This document shows, one piece after another, positions 20,748 through 34,500 of a stretch of DNA of 64,000 bases. The notes beneath the pieces were generated by a model. That model did no database searches, was not told where the DNA came from, and was given only the letters and a program-made list of their open reading frames with translations. The position numbers and the translations under genes were made by a program. Location: the NCBI GenBank assembly GCA_032158295.1, contig CM063244.1, forward strand, positions 7,748,597 to 7,812,596, in the 5' to 3' direction. Origin of the DNA: Pycnopodia helianthoides (lineage: Eukaryota; Echinodermata; Asteroidea; Forcipulatida; Asteriidae). The stretch's first letter is position 1. The number at the start of each line of letters is the position of its first letter.

Positions 20748-22507
20748 ATGGGGGCAGCCTTCGGAAGGTTCCGAGCGAAGGAGGGTACCGGTTTGAAACA
20801 GGTGGATGGGAAGCCTCAGACGCAGGACGGGAGCGTGTCTGGACACCAAAATTTCATCGCCAAATGGTTATGGAGAAACAGAGACCGAGTCAAGTCGGAT
20901 GGACAGAGCGTGGTCCCACCGCCTCGGCGGTCCCCGGTCGAGGAAGACGACACAAACTTGGCAGGAGGTTCTCTGCTCGACGAGGAGCCCGTCCAAGATC
21001 CTGTTGCCCTTCCGCATTTCCAATGCAGAGTCCAAACAATCGAGATGGGGACCAGAAGTTGGCACGGGTGCCACTCTCTCATAATGCTGAGAAACCTGGC
21101 TCGTACCCAAAAGACGGCGACAAGAAACTTGCATTGCCGTTACCAGAAAACCGCTCATTACTGATTGGGAAAGCACGCCATGTACCAAAGCAGCAGCTGC
21201 CACCCGCAGAGGACATCATAGTGAAGGATAAACCTGTGGTGGGCAAGCAGTTTGAAGAAAGCGAACTACTGGCAGATATTTTGTGTACATATGATGCTTC
21301 CAAACGGAGCCAAGATCATCCGGAGGACTTCTCTCAAGAAAAGAAACGCCAGCCAGACTTTGGGTCTTTGTTGATTGGAGACGATTCCCAAGAAGCCACA
21401 CAACCAGAGATGCCGTCATTGCCGAAGTTGTTAAAAGCGGCGAAGACAACCAAACCTAAAGAGCCCGGCCAAGATGTATCATCCGACCATACTTCAGTAG
21501 AGGTAGAGGCTCAGGTACATCAAGACGAACACCTTGAGAAGACCCCAGGGCCTCTACCTGCAGACGTTTGTAAAGAACTATTAGGAGCTGTTTCCAAGAG
21601 AAACAGCGCATGGAAGCAATCACCACAAGTCCCCCGCAGAAGTGGTGCAAAGCCTTTACCACCAGCCCGTCTGTTGACATCCCTCCGACCAGAGGATCAT
21701 AAAAATAATGTACACGCATCGCCGTGTTTGACCCCGATTGCAAAACCCCAGGCTGAACAAATTCCAACAGTGCTTGCAGAGCAAACAATATCCAGTGTTG
21801 ACACTACGCAGGGTGCCAAGAAACTTGTTCCTATTGTGCGGGAGACTGAAGAGGAAACAACATCGGCTTTTGCACAATCCCAGGAGATGACTCCTCCGTC
21901 TGGCCGCTGCAGGATCCAAAAACCCCTCCCGGTCGTTTCTAAAGCTGATTGTAGTCCACCGCCGACTCCGCCAATGGGAAATGTACTGAAGGCTTCCTCG
22001 CTTTCTCGCAAGAAGAAGCGACCCGTCGATTTGCCGGAGAACGAGAGTGTCTCCAAGGCATTGCCGAAGGTTCCTAAGGGGGTGAAGCTACCTTTGCCAG
22101 AGAACGAGAGTGTCCCCAAGCCAATGCCGAAGGTTCCTAAGGGGGTGAAGCTACCTTTGCCAGAGAACGAGAGTGTCTCCAAGGCATTGCCGAAGGCTCC
22201 TAAGGGGGTGAAGCTACCTTTGCCAGAGAACGAGAGTGTCCCCAAGGCATTGCTGAAGGTTCCTCAGGGGTGAAGCCACCTTTGCCATCGAAACCGATTC
22301 CTAGCCTATTGACGAAGAGAGTTAAGAGGCCAGGTGTTGCGAAGACTCCCTCCCTGGGTACGTCCGAGAAAGATGAAGGCAGTGAAGTGTGTAAAGAGAA
22401 TCAAAAGAAAGGTCATAAAGCCAAGGATTCTCGTCCCGGAGACAACCCAGGAGACGGCTCTGAAATCACTCCGAAACAAGGGTCGGCAGACGGTTCCCCT
22501 TTACCAG
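20748..22507 (+). CDS. FGD: FGD exon 1: proline-rich N-terminus with two apparent single-base frame breaks
   Basis: The start is chosen at the ATG at 20,748 (context AAAATGG, favourable), with an in-frame TAG upstream at 20,652. The first 87 codons (M-G-A-A-F-G-R-F-R ...) continue in one frame to near 21,009. From there the second frame ([12 protein letters not shown]) is clearly the protein frame, implying a missing base, best placed in the CCC at 21,007-21,009. A second break at 22,267-22,270 is explained by GGGG where three sister repeats have GGGGG. With both repaired the exon gives 587 codons and ends CCA-G|GTAGAC, phase 1. SH3-ligand-like patches include P-P-P-R-R-S-P, K-P-L-P-P-A-R and S-P-P-P-T-P-P. 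Known FGD1 uses such a region to bind cortactin-type SH3 domains; that role is inferred here. Confidence 0.85.
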
Positions 22508-25500
22508 GTAGACCTCTTGGCTTCAATAACATTGCATCAAACTCAGCTTGAGATTTTTGTTTTCCCACACGCCCCGATTCCGTAGACGATGCGAGTCAAA
22601 TTACGTAGTTTTTTAGAAAAGTTTCTTTTGATTTTACAGTATGCACAGTGTAGAGTTTGAAAGAGAAAGTTGAGTTTCATTTTTCATTGTAGTTGATTCT
22701 AGATCTTTCTTTTGATCAGAGTATAACCTGATAGTTGTCTTCTGTTTCTTTCACTCCAATCATCGAGAAAAATGCAAGCACAAAAACCCCAAACAATCTG
22801 CAGGTCCTTTGGTACACGCTTTAAAAAATCCCCCAAAACCGGTCGAACACGTGATGTCAATACAACAATGGTGTCCCCGACATGTATAATTTATACTAAC
22901 CATTAAAAAGCTCTGCTTAATTCACTAACAGTTTGGATTCGTTGTGTTAATCGCCATTGCATGAAAGTGATTGGTACAAATTAGTTGCTGTTTCCCTTAC
23001 AGTTTACATGTGCCAAATATATATTTTCACTCCAAAGTCTGCTTCGTTCACCAGCAATCTGGTGCCTTCATAATAAGTTTAAATAGTTTTCACAAAGATG
23101 TGCTGGCCAATTTGATTCATATAAAGTTAAATTTATCAGTACAGATTAACTAGTAACTGTCCTGATTTGTTATTTCTTTTACTAGTGCAACATTTGTTTA
23201 ACGTTGGGGGTCATAGATTGGTTTTTGTCAACATAATGCTGATGTATTGGCAAAATTATCAGGAAAGATGCAAAAAATGTCACCCGTGTAAGTTTCAGCT
23301 GAATACAGTGTCTACTTGATGAGAAAAACGGCAAAAAACCGTCATGGTATTTTCACCACGAACGAAATCGTCCACAATTAGCGGAGTGACAGGGGGTACC
23401 AATCGCGTCTCTGGCCGCAGCATTCACAAACAGACACCGCGGAAATAAATCGGCATGACGTCGACAAAAACCAAACGATGACCCTACTTTTAAACAACGA
23501 ATATTTACCCGTTGTATCTGCTGCCACCTACAGTTTAAAAAGTTCCCTTTGTTATGGATCCCTTCTTAGCGTGAATTTTGTTTCCAACTTTTTCATTTTC
23601 TGCAAAGATGATTTATCATTTTTTCAAGAAAAGTATTTGTTGATGACCATTAAGTGTACAAGCCCTCCACCTTTTTAAAGTTTCAAATTGTTTATAAAAG
23701 TTAACATATCATTTGACGTGTTTGTGTATGTAGTAGTATCATGTTAACTTGCAATCAGTTTTCCGTTTTGAGTGTGCTCTTCAATAATGAAACCTGTAAT
23801 TTATTTATTTAAATTTGATATTGTTTCATTTCAGGTTTTTTTATTTCAATAGCTGACATTGATGACTTAAGAGATTTCCTGTATTTATTGTGGCACCATA
23901 ACTTAAACACTCTCTGCTACCTGTTATATCATAAATCATTACATTTCAGTTAAATTGTCAGGGTGATTTTTTTTTGATTGTACTTGGCTATTTCTGTCAC
24001 AAGGTTTAGGAAAGGTTGTGTTATTGAATGTAATATTCATAAGTGAATAATTACATTTTTTTTTACAATCTAACATGTAGTGACCTAGTTCAAACTTGCT
24101 TTTAGGTGTTTTTGCAGCGTTCATTACTAACAACTATTCATCTACTTTTGACATTGTGCTTTCTTCCCATCATGCACTTGACATTTCTGCGTGTATAGAC
24201 GATGTGACCTGTGACATCACATGTTTACAAAAGAACCACAGAGCCTGGACTTCCGGCGGGCACATTTGTACACAGCTCAATGGAAGAATACAACAAATCT
24301 TATGTTTTACGGAGATCGCACTGTCTGATTTTCCTCAACTTTTGATATGAAGAAAGGGGGGACATCTCAAAAGCTGTACAGCTTGTTGCTTTTGTTAAAT
24401 TTTGAATTTATGTGAAAACTATGACACAAAATATAAATTTTCCCATTGAGCCTGTGTAGCATCTTGCCCGTCAGGAATAGCATTATAATGTACGAGGTCA
24501 CCACTCTGGAAACAAATGTCACATGGTCTATAGGGAACTAGCTCTTGAAAATGAAACTAACCAAAAATGTTTATATTTAACAATTAACTGTAAGTTTGCC
24601 AGAGCTCTTGCATTATACGCAGTTTCAAAAAGCAAGCACATGCTCCGTAGAGGCTGTACAGAGAGGCTTTGCTCTATTGTTTGCTCTCATTTGCAAGTGT
24701 TTTTTGTTGGCGTCGCAAGTTCGTTTGAGTTCCGCATGCACATTTTCTTTCTTCCTTTTTTCCTTCTGCTGCATAGAGAATAAAGGAACTGAAGTGAAAA
24801 CTGACGCTGAGCTGCCACTACTAACAATTCCTTCTGTTGAATGCGATGGGGATAGTGTGTGTAGTGTTTCTGATGCCGCGCGTGGTGAAAGTGACAGTGA
24901 CAATTACTCTGACAGTGAAGAGTGCAGTGTGACACCAGGTAGGTACAACCGAAGAACGTAAGCTCCCGAGAGAGATTATGACCATCAATAAGCATAGTGG
25001 TCCTTTTCACAGTACAAACAAATCTCTGTGTTGGACGTGGGTCCCGACCCTGTGTAAGTTTGACTGACTGACTTTTTCTTGCTCTTTTTACATTTTCATC
25101 TGGCTGGCGCTTACCCGTGTACAGTTCTTGATCCGGGTCCAAACCAACCTTGCTGCGTGAGGTGGGTTCGAGGTTTTTTTGACCCATTTTGAGAATTACA
25201 CGTGTAGCGAGAAAGCTGATTTCGGGCAGTGTGGACACGAAGCGTCAAAATTTTACGCGGTCAACACGGATTGGAACCGTGTAACTTTTGGTATGGATTG
25301 AAGCTCGGTAGTGTGAAAAGGCCTATATAACTTTTATGTGTAATCAGAGAAATAAGATTTGCAACCTTTTTTTAATGAGATATCGCCTAACTCACAAGGC
25401 CATGGACGGCCACTTCAAGGTGAGGGCTACACTTTACTGATTTGGGCTGTAGACCCAAATCAACTGTCACCAGGGGCACGTTGCCACCTACTCCTGGGGC

Positions 25501-28500
25501 TGAAACAGGGTTATACTTCCTTCACAGTCCGTAAGGATGTAGGCATGGGTAGCAGAATGCACTACCTTCCCAACTTTTTACGAAGCAATTATGGTTAAGT
25601 GCCTTTTTTGCTGAAGGGCACAAGTGTCATGACCGGGATTCGAACCCACACTCTGCTGCTGACAACACTTCAGAGCGTGGGTCCGGTGAACTAGACCGCT
25701 CGGCCACGACACGCCAATGAAACACGTAGCGAACAGACTTCTGGTAGTTGTTTTAAGAAATATATATTATATGGATACACGGCCACAGGAAACTCACTGG
25801 ATTAACTCTCTATGTAGACATAGAACCATAGAGTAAGGACAGATAGAACACACAGATACATGTTGGAGGTTTTTTTACCCCGTGTGTTATGGTTTATCTT
25901 TAAACTTCCTGTGGTCTGTAACAATGTGTGACAGTCTATATAGTATCTTTTTTTTTTGGGGGGGGGGTTGGTTGGTTGCGAATGTGGTACAATGACCTCG
26001 TGTCAACATCCCATAGTACTTCCCACCTGTGTTCATTTCCTTGATCCTGGCATAAAGCTGTTTGTGGTGGACATTTCCTATAGTTATTGAATGGTTGTTT
26101 GGACATATACTAGTGCATACTGACTGCTGCATGGCATCATAACTGCAAATCCTGCCTTACTAACTCGCATATGGCAAAAAGTCTCTTTTCAAGGCACTGG
26201 TTTTCATCATCGCTGATGCTCATTCAATGTCAAATTCCACCCCAAATGTCATCATTTCTAGGGGCAGGCACCGAGGGCGGTTCACCTACGTCTCTTGAGG
26301 GACCCGTCATCCCGCTGAGCCAGAACCCGTTGTTGCTGCAGGATGAGATACAGGTACCTCAAATCCAGCGGCGACGTTCCAGCTTGCACGACGATATAAT
26401 CCCAAACACCAGTATCAGCAACGCCCGTGGGTTGTTCCAGAAAGCCCTGAAGGTCTCCAGTGAGCCTCAACAAACACGTAAGCAAAGAGCCTAAAGACGT
26501 TAGAAGACTTGGACATGTCTAATTAATTCCCCAAAAGATGCCCATCATTGGTATCTATAAAGACAAAAAAACTGACCTGATAAACGTAGTTTTAAAGAAC
26601 AAAATTGATTAGTTTCCAATCTGAAAATTCAAGTGTTGGTATTCCAGAGTAATATTTCTGTCTGAAATACTGTCAAAGGCAAGGAAATAACATTTGAAGC
26701 CCCCCCCCCAAATCGCCATTGCATTCTTTGAGGGTCACTACGTAAACATCCCTGAAAAAAAGAAGAAGATTTCTTTGTTTTCTTTTAAGGTTGGGTCATA
26801 CTTTGGAAAAGACCACCCCCCTTAAAAAAAATGTTGTAATTTCTATCGGAAGCCTTCCTTGTTATAAAGATGGTAATGGTAGTTAGCATCCTGTGAAATG
26901 ATTTCATCTGAAATGCTCCCGTTGATTAGAAACCAATGAGAGTGTGTCAGATAAAGTCTTGGATCTCCTAAGGTGGGTTTCAGAGATTCAAATATCTGCG
27001 GTGTCCGTTTGTGAATGCCGGGGCCAAGAGATGCGGTTGGTACCAACGTGTTGGTACCCGCCGTCACCTCGCTCAATGTGGATGGATCGATGAAAGTACC
27101 GCGACAGTTTTTTTGCTGTATTCTCAATAAGTAGACACTGTATTCAGCTGAAACTTTCACATGTGTATCTTTCTTGATGATTTTGCTCATAAATCAGCAT
27201 TTTGTTGGCAAAAAACAATCTATTTCCCTACCTTTTAATGACCACCTAATTCGATTACATTTTTGCAGGCTGTTGTTAAATTGAAAACCAAAGGATGGTA
27301 ATTTTTTTTATTCGTCCTAAAAAATTAATGACACATTAGTGAAACCTACTTTTTCTGAATTTAGTAATCGCTGGAAAGATAGTTAGTGCTCTTGACCCTT
27401 TGGTATTAGAAAACATCCACATCATCCATTTCTCATCCAGAACAAAGTACAGTATTTAAAAAAAAATGCTACGAAAGTTTGGTAAGCGGAACTCATGTGG
27501 GACACGTGTTCTATGCGTGCATGTCACTTCGCACAGACCGTTGCAAAGTAACGAGCTTCAGTGCGCCACAGTTTAATGAGACCAAAATGGTGGCAACTCA
27601 GTCTGCAGTTTGTAGCGGATGAGAAAATTGAGCTACTAGCTGTTGCTTACCGACCGAAATGGGCTATTAGATATATGGTTTCTTGTAACAACATTTGAGT
27701 TAAAGCAGCCCAGAGGCCGACAAAAAATCAAATTTACAAATGTCAAAAATGCTATATACAGTAAAATTAGCAATATAAAAGGCCCCCCCCCCAAAAAAAA
27801 GGGCAAAAGAAGCCAAAGACATTACAAAACAAACATTATACGAAGTCACTTTAAAATTATAACAAGTGAAGGAATAGCAGATCTTTTTGTAGCGTTCTGT
27901 CTTACACTTGGGTATGACAAGCTCCAGTTTCTTTCCTGATCGTAGTTTGTATTTATCCACTGTGTTCTCATTGCAAAAAGGAAACATATAGTATAAATAC
28001 TTGTCGAATCAGACGTCTGATTCGACAAGTATTTATACTATTGTATAAATGCTAAAAAACCTGCTAATGACATTTCGACTTAAGCAGAGTCTTTCTCAAA
28101 GGCTAACAGAATATTTAGTTGTCAGACTTTGAGTGCGGGTATTTCTGGTGTTCAGCTCTTGGTGAAAGTGCAACTGGATGGTCTTCTTGATCAAAAGTCC
28201 GCTTTGCTAATTTCACTTCTCTTTTGTTTGTTGACGGTACGGTGTCATATCAGGATTCGTTTATCTTTTATTCCATTCCTCATTTCCTTCTTTCAGCTTC
28301 ATCTTCATGCATAATTCATGTCACAGTCACCAGGAACTATGAAGTTAGATTTGTCATTATTCTTATTGCGTTGTCTTCATAACATGCACAAAAAATAACA
28401 AACAAAAAAAAGGAAACAAAAACCTTTTTTTTGCAGCAATTTAGGAATGCCCTTGCATTTTATTTGTACACATTCATGTTTATGTTTATCTTTATTTAAT

Positions 28501-31500
28501 TTATCTGGTAAGTATAAAAGTACTTTTTACCTAAAAAATAACAAAGGAATTGTGGGCAAAAGGAAAGAGTTGAGCCAGCTAGAGCCTGACGAATTGCCTA
28601 AAAGAAAGAAAGTTTCTGTGGAGGAGACTCCTCTCTAGTTGGCAGACACGGAAATATTTAGAAAAAATATAATAGTGGCTTCTTGTTTAGCGCTCATACC
28701 CGTCACTCAGTGACGCTCAAGGCGCTTCAACATTCAGTATTTTCCTGCAAGGTATTGTGAAGCTACGTTTTGAGGTATTAGACCTATTCCTTTACATAGC
28801 ACCATGTAATGGTTTACATGGTGCTGTGGCGCAATATGCTGCCACTCAAGCCAGGAACACCGGGGTGAACCCCTTCTCTTTTTGATAAGTGCACTGGGTT
28901 CTTTTACGTGCATTACACAACACACAGGACCAACGGCTTTACGTCCGAACGGAAGGACGCAGGGACTCGAACCCACACTCTGCTGAACAGAAACACCAGA
29001 GTGCTGTGGTGCAATCTGCAGCCAACCATATCAGAAAACACCGTGGCAAACCCCTTCTCTTATCGATAAGTGTACTGTTTTTTTTAACCTGCATTACAAA
29101 ACACACGGGACGTACGGGTTTACGTCCCATCGGAAGGACGAAGCAATTGATAATGCCAACCAATTTGTGCTGAAAATTATTACAAACTGATGGAAATGAA
29201 ATAAAATTTCTAGAAACACTGACTACACAAATTTTTGGAAGTCTGCTTTGATCTTGTGTTTATCTTTCACTAAAGATAAGCACAAGATCAAAGCTGACTT
29301 TCAAAATTTTGTTTCGGCCACAACTTGACACCTTCGATTATTGAGTCGAGTTGTCTCATTAGAGAGCGCCACCTATCGGCAGGAGTAGGAGAGGTATGTA
29401 CAATTGAATGGGCACAATCATCATCCTGACATTGTGAGTTAAAATGTGACGAGTTGGAAAAGTCTGGACAACTCACTTAGTTCACTTAGTATAATGATTC
29501 TACATCTATTTTAAAAAAAATACACGCTTTGAGACGCCTTCGGTGTGCTAGAGTGCTTATTAAGAATTGTAAATATTAATATGATTGGTGCAGCCATGGG
29601 GTTTACAACCGTAAACATCTCTTTTTTGTGTGTTAATCGTCTTGTTCGGCAAAACGATTAACTTGTGGGCAACTTGTTTACTTGATTTGAGAATATTTGT
29701 GTTTTACTGATTTCATATTTCTGTAATTAGTCAAATTTTGTTTCGGTGCTTATGCCTCTGAAGTTTGTCATTCATTTCGGTTGTACCCAAGGGATTCGTG
29801 GTGCACAGATCATAAATCGTGTGATCTGATTGGCTATCACGCAAAGTAATGGCGCCCTCTGTTGCCAAGTCACTTTGAGGAAATGATCGAGACACTCAAC
29901 TCAGTATGGTCATGTGATGTGTTGTGACACTTTAAGACTAAAGTAAAGTCAGGATTTGTAGCTATCAGATAAAAATTACTATTACTAGCTTCAATCTGGA
30001 AGCTCACTGTTGTTGTTGTCACTGTAGAGCATGTTGTTGTTGTCACTGTAGAGCATGTTGTTGTTGTCACCGTAGAGCATGTTGTTGTTGTCACTGTAGA
30101 GCATGTTGTTGTTGTCACTGTAGAGCATGTTGTTGTTGTCACTAGAAATCTGATGAAAAAGTCATAGGTTGCTTGTATTGTGTGTTCATATTGAAAGCAG
30201 TGAATGAGAATTAATGTGTGCTTCTCAAAAACAATGATTGGTAATTTAAACAAAAAATGCTGGATTATTTTTTGCAATGCAAAAGCTCTTTGATTATGAA
30301 GTTCACACCGGTAAGAAATCCTCAAGAGAACTGTCTCTGTCTGATGCGGTCAAAGTCAAGGAAATAGCCCCCAAAATCACTGGTTTTATGTTTCAAATGC
30401 CGCAAACAAAATAAGCGTGATACAAATTTGTGCACAACAACATCCCCAACAGAACATTGAACTTCTGCGCTGCTTTCACTGAATCATGTCCAACGAATTT
30501 AATGCCAATTTCCACTGGTTGGCTGTCTTCCTGAAAACTTAGGGAATATGGGACTTAATGTACTCTTTCAAAGACCAATCAATGTACTCTCTCTCTCTCT
30601 CACAGTGCTTCATAGTCATGAGGCACACGCATCATCCTCAGACAAAAGAGTTGAACCTAAAGTGACCCCACCCAGATGACCCCCCTCCTCCAGCATTAAC
30701 AAAAAACACCCACATCCTACTGTGGTTGGGTTTAGTGTCTTCTTCATCCTCATGTGTTTCAATCTCTCGGATGAGGTCTTTATTAATAGCAGATATCTGT
30801 CTTAAGACGCCCCCCCCCACTGTCTCCTCTGGCGTCCACTAGGGTGTTCCTCACCCCTAGTATGAGGTACTTCCTTTCATCAGTAAGTCTTTTTGTTAAC
30901 CCTTCCAAGTAAAAATGTTGCTCTCTGTGGTGATACAATGGGTATAGAATTGGAGTTGAACCACGTACCCCAAACCAATCTTGACCCCACCTTCATAAAC
31001 CCCCACTACCCCCCCCCTTTACCCTTCTTTGCTTCTCCTTAGTTTTTGTATACTTTTTTATCTGTAAAAATTGTCTTAATTCAGCCTCTGGCTGCGATGA
31101 CGTTTTTTTAATCAATAAACCATTTCAATTCAATTCAATTCAACTATCACCATTCTCATTCATGTCCCCCCCCCACCCCCACAACACATGCATACGCACT
31201 CACACAACCAAGATCTATCAGACATGCCAATAGCCTTAATTTCTACTATGAACTGTCTACAATGTGATGTCATAACTGTATCAAATAGACAATGAGTAAG
31301 ACCTTTGATATTTCACTGGGGTCACATCCATCATTGCCCCACCCCCATTTCTAAGTCCCCTCCCCATCCGCAGTCTTTGAATTAAGAACCATTAACCCCT
31401 CCATGACGTGTGCTTTAACCCCGCCCCTTGTCACACTCACATTCCGCGCATGTTCAACACTAATCAATGAATTAGCTCACGTCAGATTGTATCCACTAGA

Positions 31501-34500
31501 CAACATTAAAATGTGGTCCAACGACCCTGTTTACACCAAAGCCATATAATACCCCCCCCTGTCCCTCTCCCCCATTCACAGTCTAATGCATACCCCCCAC
31601 CCCTTGTGCACACTCAAGTTTCACCCCTGAGCTAACAGTAATGAATAAGGTCTGGAGAGGGTATATCAGTATCAGTAGTAGACAATAAAGTTACAGAGAT
31701 AAGATAACGGGCTGTCCCAAACTGGGGGGAAAAAAAAAGCTGTTGCCTTGGGATTAGATGATGGCTGTGTGAGTAATCATATCGTATGCCCAGATCTGAT
31801 GTAGAGTGTACACACACAGAGACGTAGAGTAGTTAGCAGCTTGCGGTTTATAGTGTGGTGATACCATCACCTTACTCACTACGTATAATATGCACTGAAC
31901 TTGCTACTCCCGCTACTGAACCTATAACTTACTAGTAATGTGAAAGCTAAAAGACACGGAGCCCTCGGTGTCAACTGACTGTGTACACAAAACAACCGTA
32001 CTCAACAGATTCAGTTGGGCTAGAGTCGATCTCAAAGTGAACATCTCTCTCTCTCTCTGTCTGTCTCTGTCTCGGGGTTCTTGTGGATTTTTCCCTTGGA
32101 TGTTTTCTTTCTGTGGATCTGGAATAACTTTACAATGCGTAGGGTGGCTGGGACAAGAGGCAGGCTACCGGCGTGTAAGTACACAATCTTTTTACAGAGG
32201 CCCCCCCCCCCCTCCCCATACACCGTCCTCATTTCTGGATGATTTTCTTGTCAACGGTTTTGCGAGTGAATAGTGGATTTATTTTGCCGGGATTGTATGT
32301 GTGCGGCTTGCTTCCCTTCACTTATATTTATCTAAATTTGGCAAGGGAATGTTTCACTAGGGGGGGTTCAGGCTGAGTCACCCGCTGCACTGTACAACAG
32401 GCTGGACGATAGTTTTGATTTATGTGAATGGCAATTTTGGCATAACTCAATCTCATTTGGGATTTTAAGGCAGAGGGGGGGGGGGAGGAATGCATCACCC
32501 CCTCCCCCTCCCCCTGCATGGGAAAAATACAGTTTATACAGAGAGATCTGAAAATAGGCAGAATTTCTTTGCTTGGAGATTGTGGAATTTCGTTCAGGAA
32601 TGAGCTCAGGTTACCTCCAAGGAAAAGGCATGATTTATTGGTGCAACTTCTTGTCGGGGGGGGGGGGGGGGGTGTTATTGGAGAATAGTCATACAATTTA
32701 AAAAGTTTTGAACTGTTAAGGTTTTTAAATTTTCTTGTGTATGATACTTGTTTGTCAGAAAGTGTTAGAGATAATCTTGTTGGCAGACGGAACATTTTGG
32801 TTAAATAATCTTTTTTTGAAAACATTTTCCTCCTCAGTCTGCCCTTCTGCACATCTGTTTAAGTTTTTTTAGTGATTTCGTTTCACTTAGTGACTGTTTT
32901 TTAGAATTTTTGTTTATTTAGCTGTGTAACGTATTTAATTCTGGGGAGAGAAATGAAGGGAAATTAAATAATAGTAATGATAGCAATAATAATAAATTAG
33001 GTTATTGTTTTTGGATGTTTAAAACAAGTTTTATGGATAATACACTTTTAGGGTAAAGTGTGTGGTTCGGTTGAAGGACAAACAAAATATGAAGGGAAAT
33101 ATTTAAAATGTGCTTTTAGTTTGTTTCTATTTCACTGTATTATTTCTTCCTTCAGGAGATTATAATTATTATTTATTTATTTATTTGGCCATAAATTTCA
33201 TCAGATATAGAAGAATATAGGGGGGGCCTATCTACATTTTAAAAAGCGGGTGCTTACCAAACAAAAGGGCCTATGGTCTAAACGCACAAAAAATAGTTTA
33301 TGGCCTGACGTTTCGACTGCACTCGAAGGCTGTATGACAACACAACAGACCATCCTCGAGAAAGACTCGTGCTAGTGTCGAATTGTCAGGCCAGCAACTA
33401 TTTTTGGCATTTATACCAATCAATCCACATAATATATTTAACAAAATATAGTTCGCTTTTGCAAGCTGCTCACCAGCCAAAAGGACCTATGGTAAAAATG
33501 CAAAAAATGGTAATTAATGGCCTGGCAATTCGACCCTAGCAGAGTCTTTCTTGAGGAGGGTGTGTTGTGTTAATTGTTAGCCTTCGAGAAAGACTCTGCT
33601 ACCTAGGTCAAAATGTCAGACCATGAATTTTTCTATTTTTTTTTTTTAAAGAAAAACAATTAGAAACCAGAAATTTCAAGCCCCTTTTATTAGACCTGTG
33701 GACAGGTAGAGATGTTTTTGACATTAAAGCCTAGTTGGTCTTTCCTTTAGTTAGATTTATCTTCACCATGCAAAGCTTCAAATCTTGGGTAGATTGTTAA
33801 TGTCCAAAATGTGCACAAATTATTCTCATCCTGTAGGCCTAAAATGTTTTACCTTGATATGACACTGACAGGTAGTCATGCAAATACCTTGTTGAGCTTC
33901 AGAACAAAATACTGTCAAGAAATATCATGTAGTTAACAATTCACGGACAAACGACAAACAAAGCCAGCAAAATACTAAACGTCTGGGAGTGTCCGTCCCC
34001 GTGGTTGTGTGGATACACGTGGCCTTACAAAAAACCTTGAGTCAACCTTGATGACGAGAAGATGACAAGGAAAAAGGGGGGGAGGAGGAAGGAGTGGGCA
34101 AATGGGATGTTCCTGGAAATTCACTGAGAGGAGCTAGCCATAGTAATGTAGGACAAGGTCGCATCAACGGGTGACGTGATCATCCTTGATGCTCTTTGGA
34201 AGTATGCTACAATTCCGGTCAATAACTCATTGGTTCCCCCCTCCCCGAACCACCCCCCCCCACCACCCCCCTCCCCGAACCACCCCCCCCCCCCCCCCCC
34301 GCATAATTGTTGACTCTCATTGGGCAGTAAGTGCTCCAGCTGGGTTGGGTTACTATTATTTTATGCTCATTATTATGGTTTATTCGGCGGATATTTCAAC
34401 TAATGTGCAACAATATAAGAAAGTAATATTTGTCACTGGAATTCCATTATACAGATGATGTAATGGATCAGAAACACAGAGGCAATGACAACTATTGGAA

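Larger units (their letters stand above)
24939..26261 (+). other. FGD intron 2
   Basis: Contains an inverted-end repeat (25,000-25,324) and a full-length reverse SINE S2 (25,380-25,720). There is a poly-G run at about 25,959-25,968. Confidence 0.75.

Noticed and set aside
20681..21010. Second-frame open stretch in the first 110 codons of exon 1
   Set aside because: Arg/Trp/Cys-heavy composition there is unlike a protein start, while the other frame begins at a good ATG. This frame becomes the real one only after about 21,009.
21697..22245. 182-codon minus-strand frame with a repeated G-T-L-S-F-S-G-K motif
   Set aside because: It is the complement of the 63-bp coding repeat in FGD exon 1; the plus-strand frame has the protein character and splice context.
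28437..28504. Exon mimic between TTTTTTTTGCAG and CTG|GTAAGT
   Set aside because: The splice sites look good, but the incoming phase does not fit FGD, the frame compatible with FGD hits a stop at once, and the content is AT-rich without protein character.
30009..30141. CRISPR-like regularly spaced repeat
   Set aside because: The unit is a continuous 24-bp tandem repeat with no unique spacers, in animal DNA.
33235..33650. Penelope-like retroelement
   Set aside because: Only terminal-repeat-like motifs (GTTTCGAC, GAGAAAGACTC) are seen; no reverse transcriptase or endonuclease fragment, so it is kept as an unclassified repeat.
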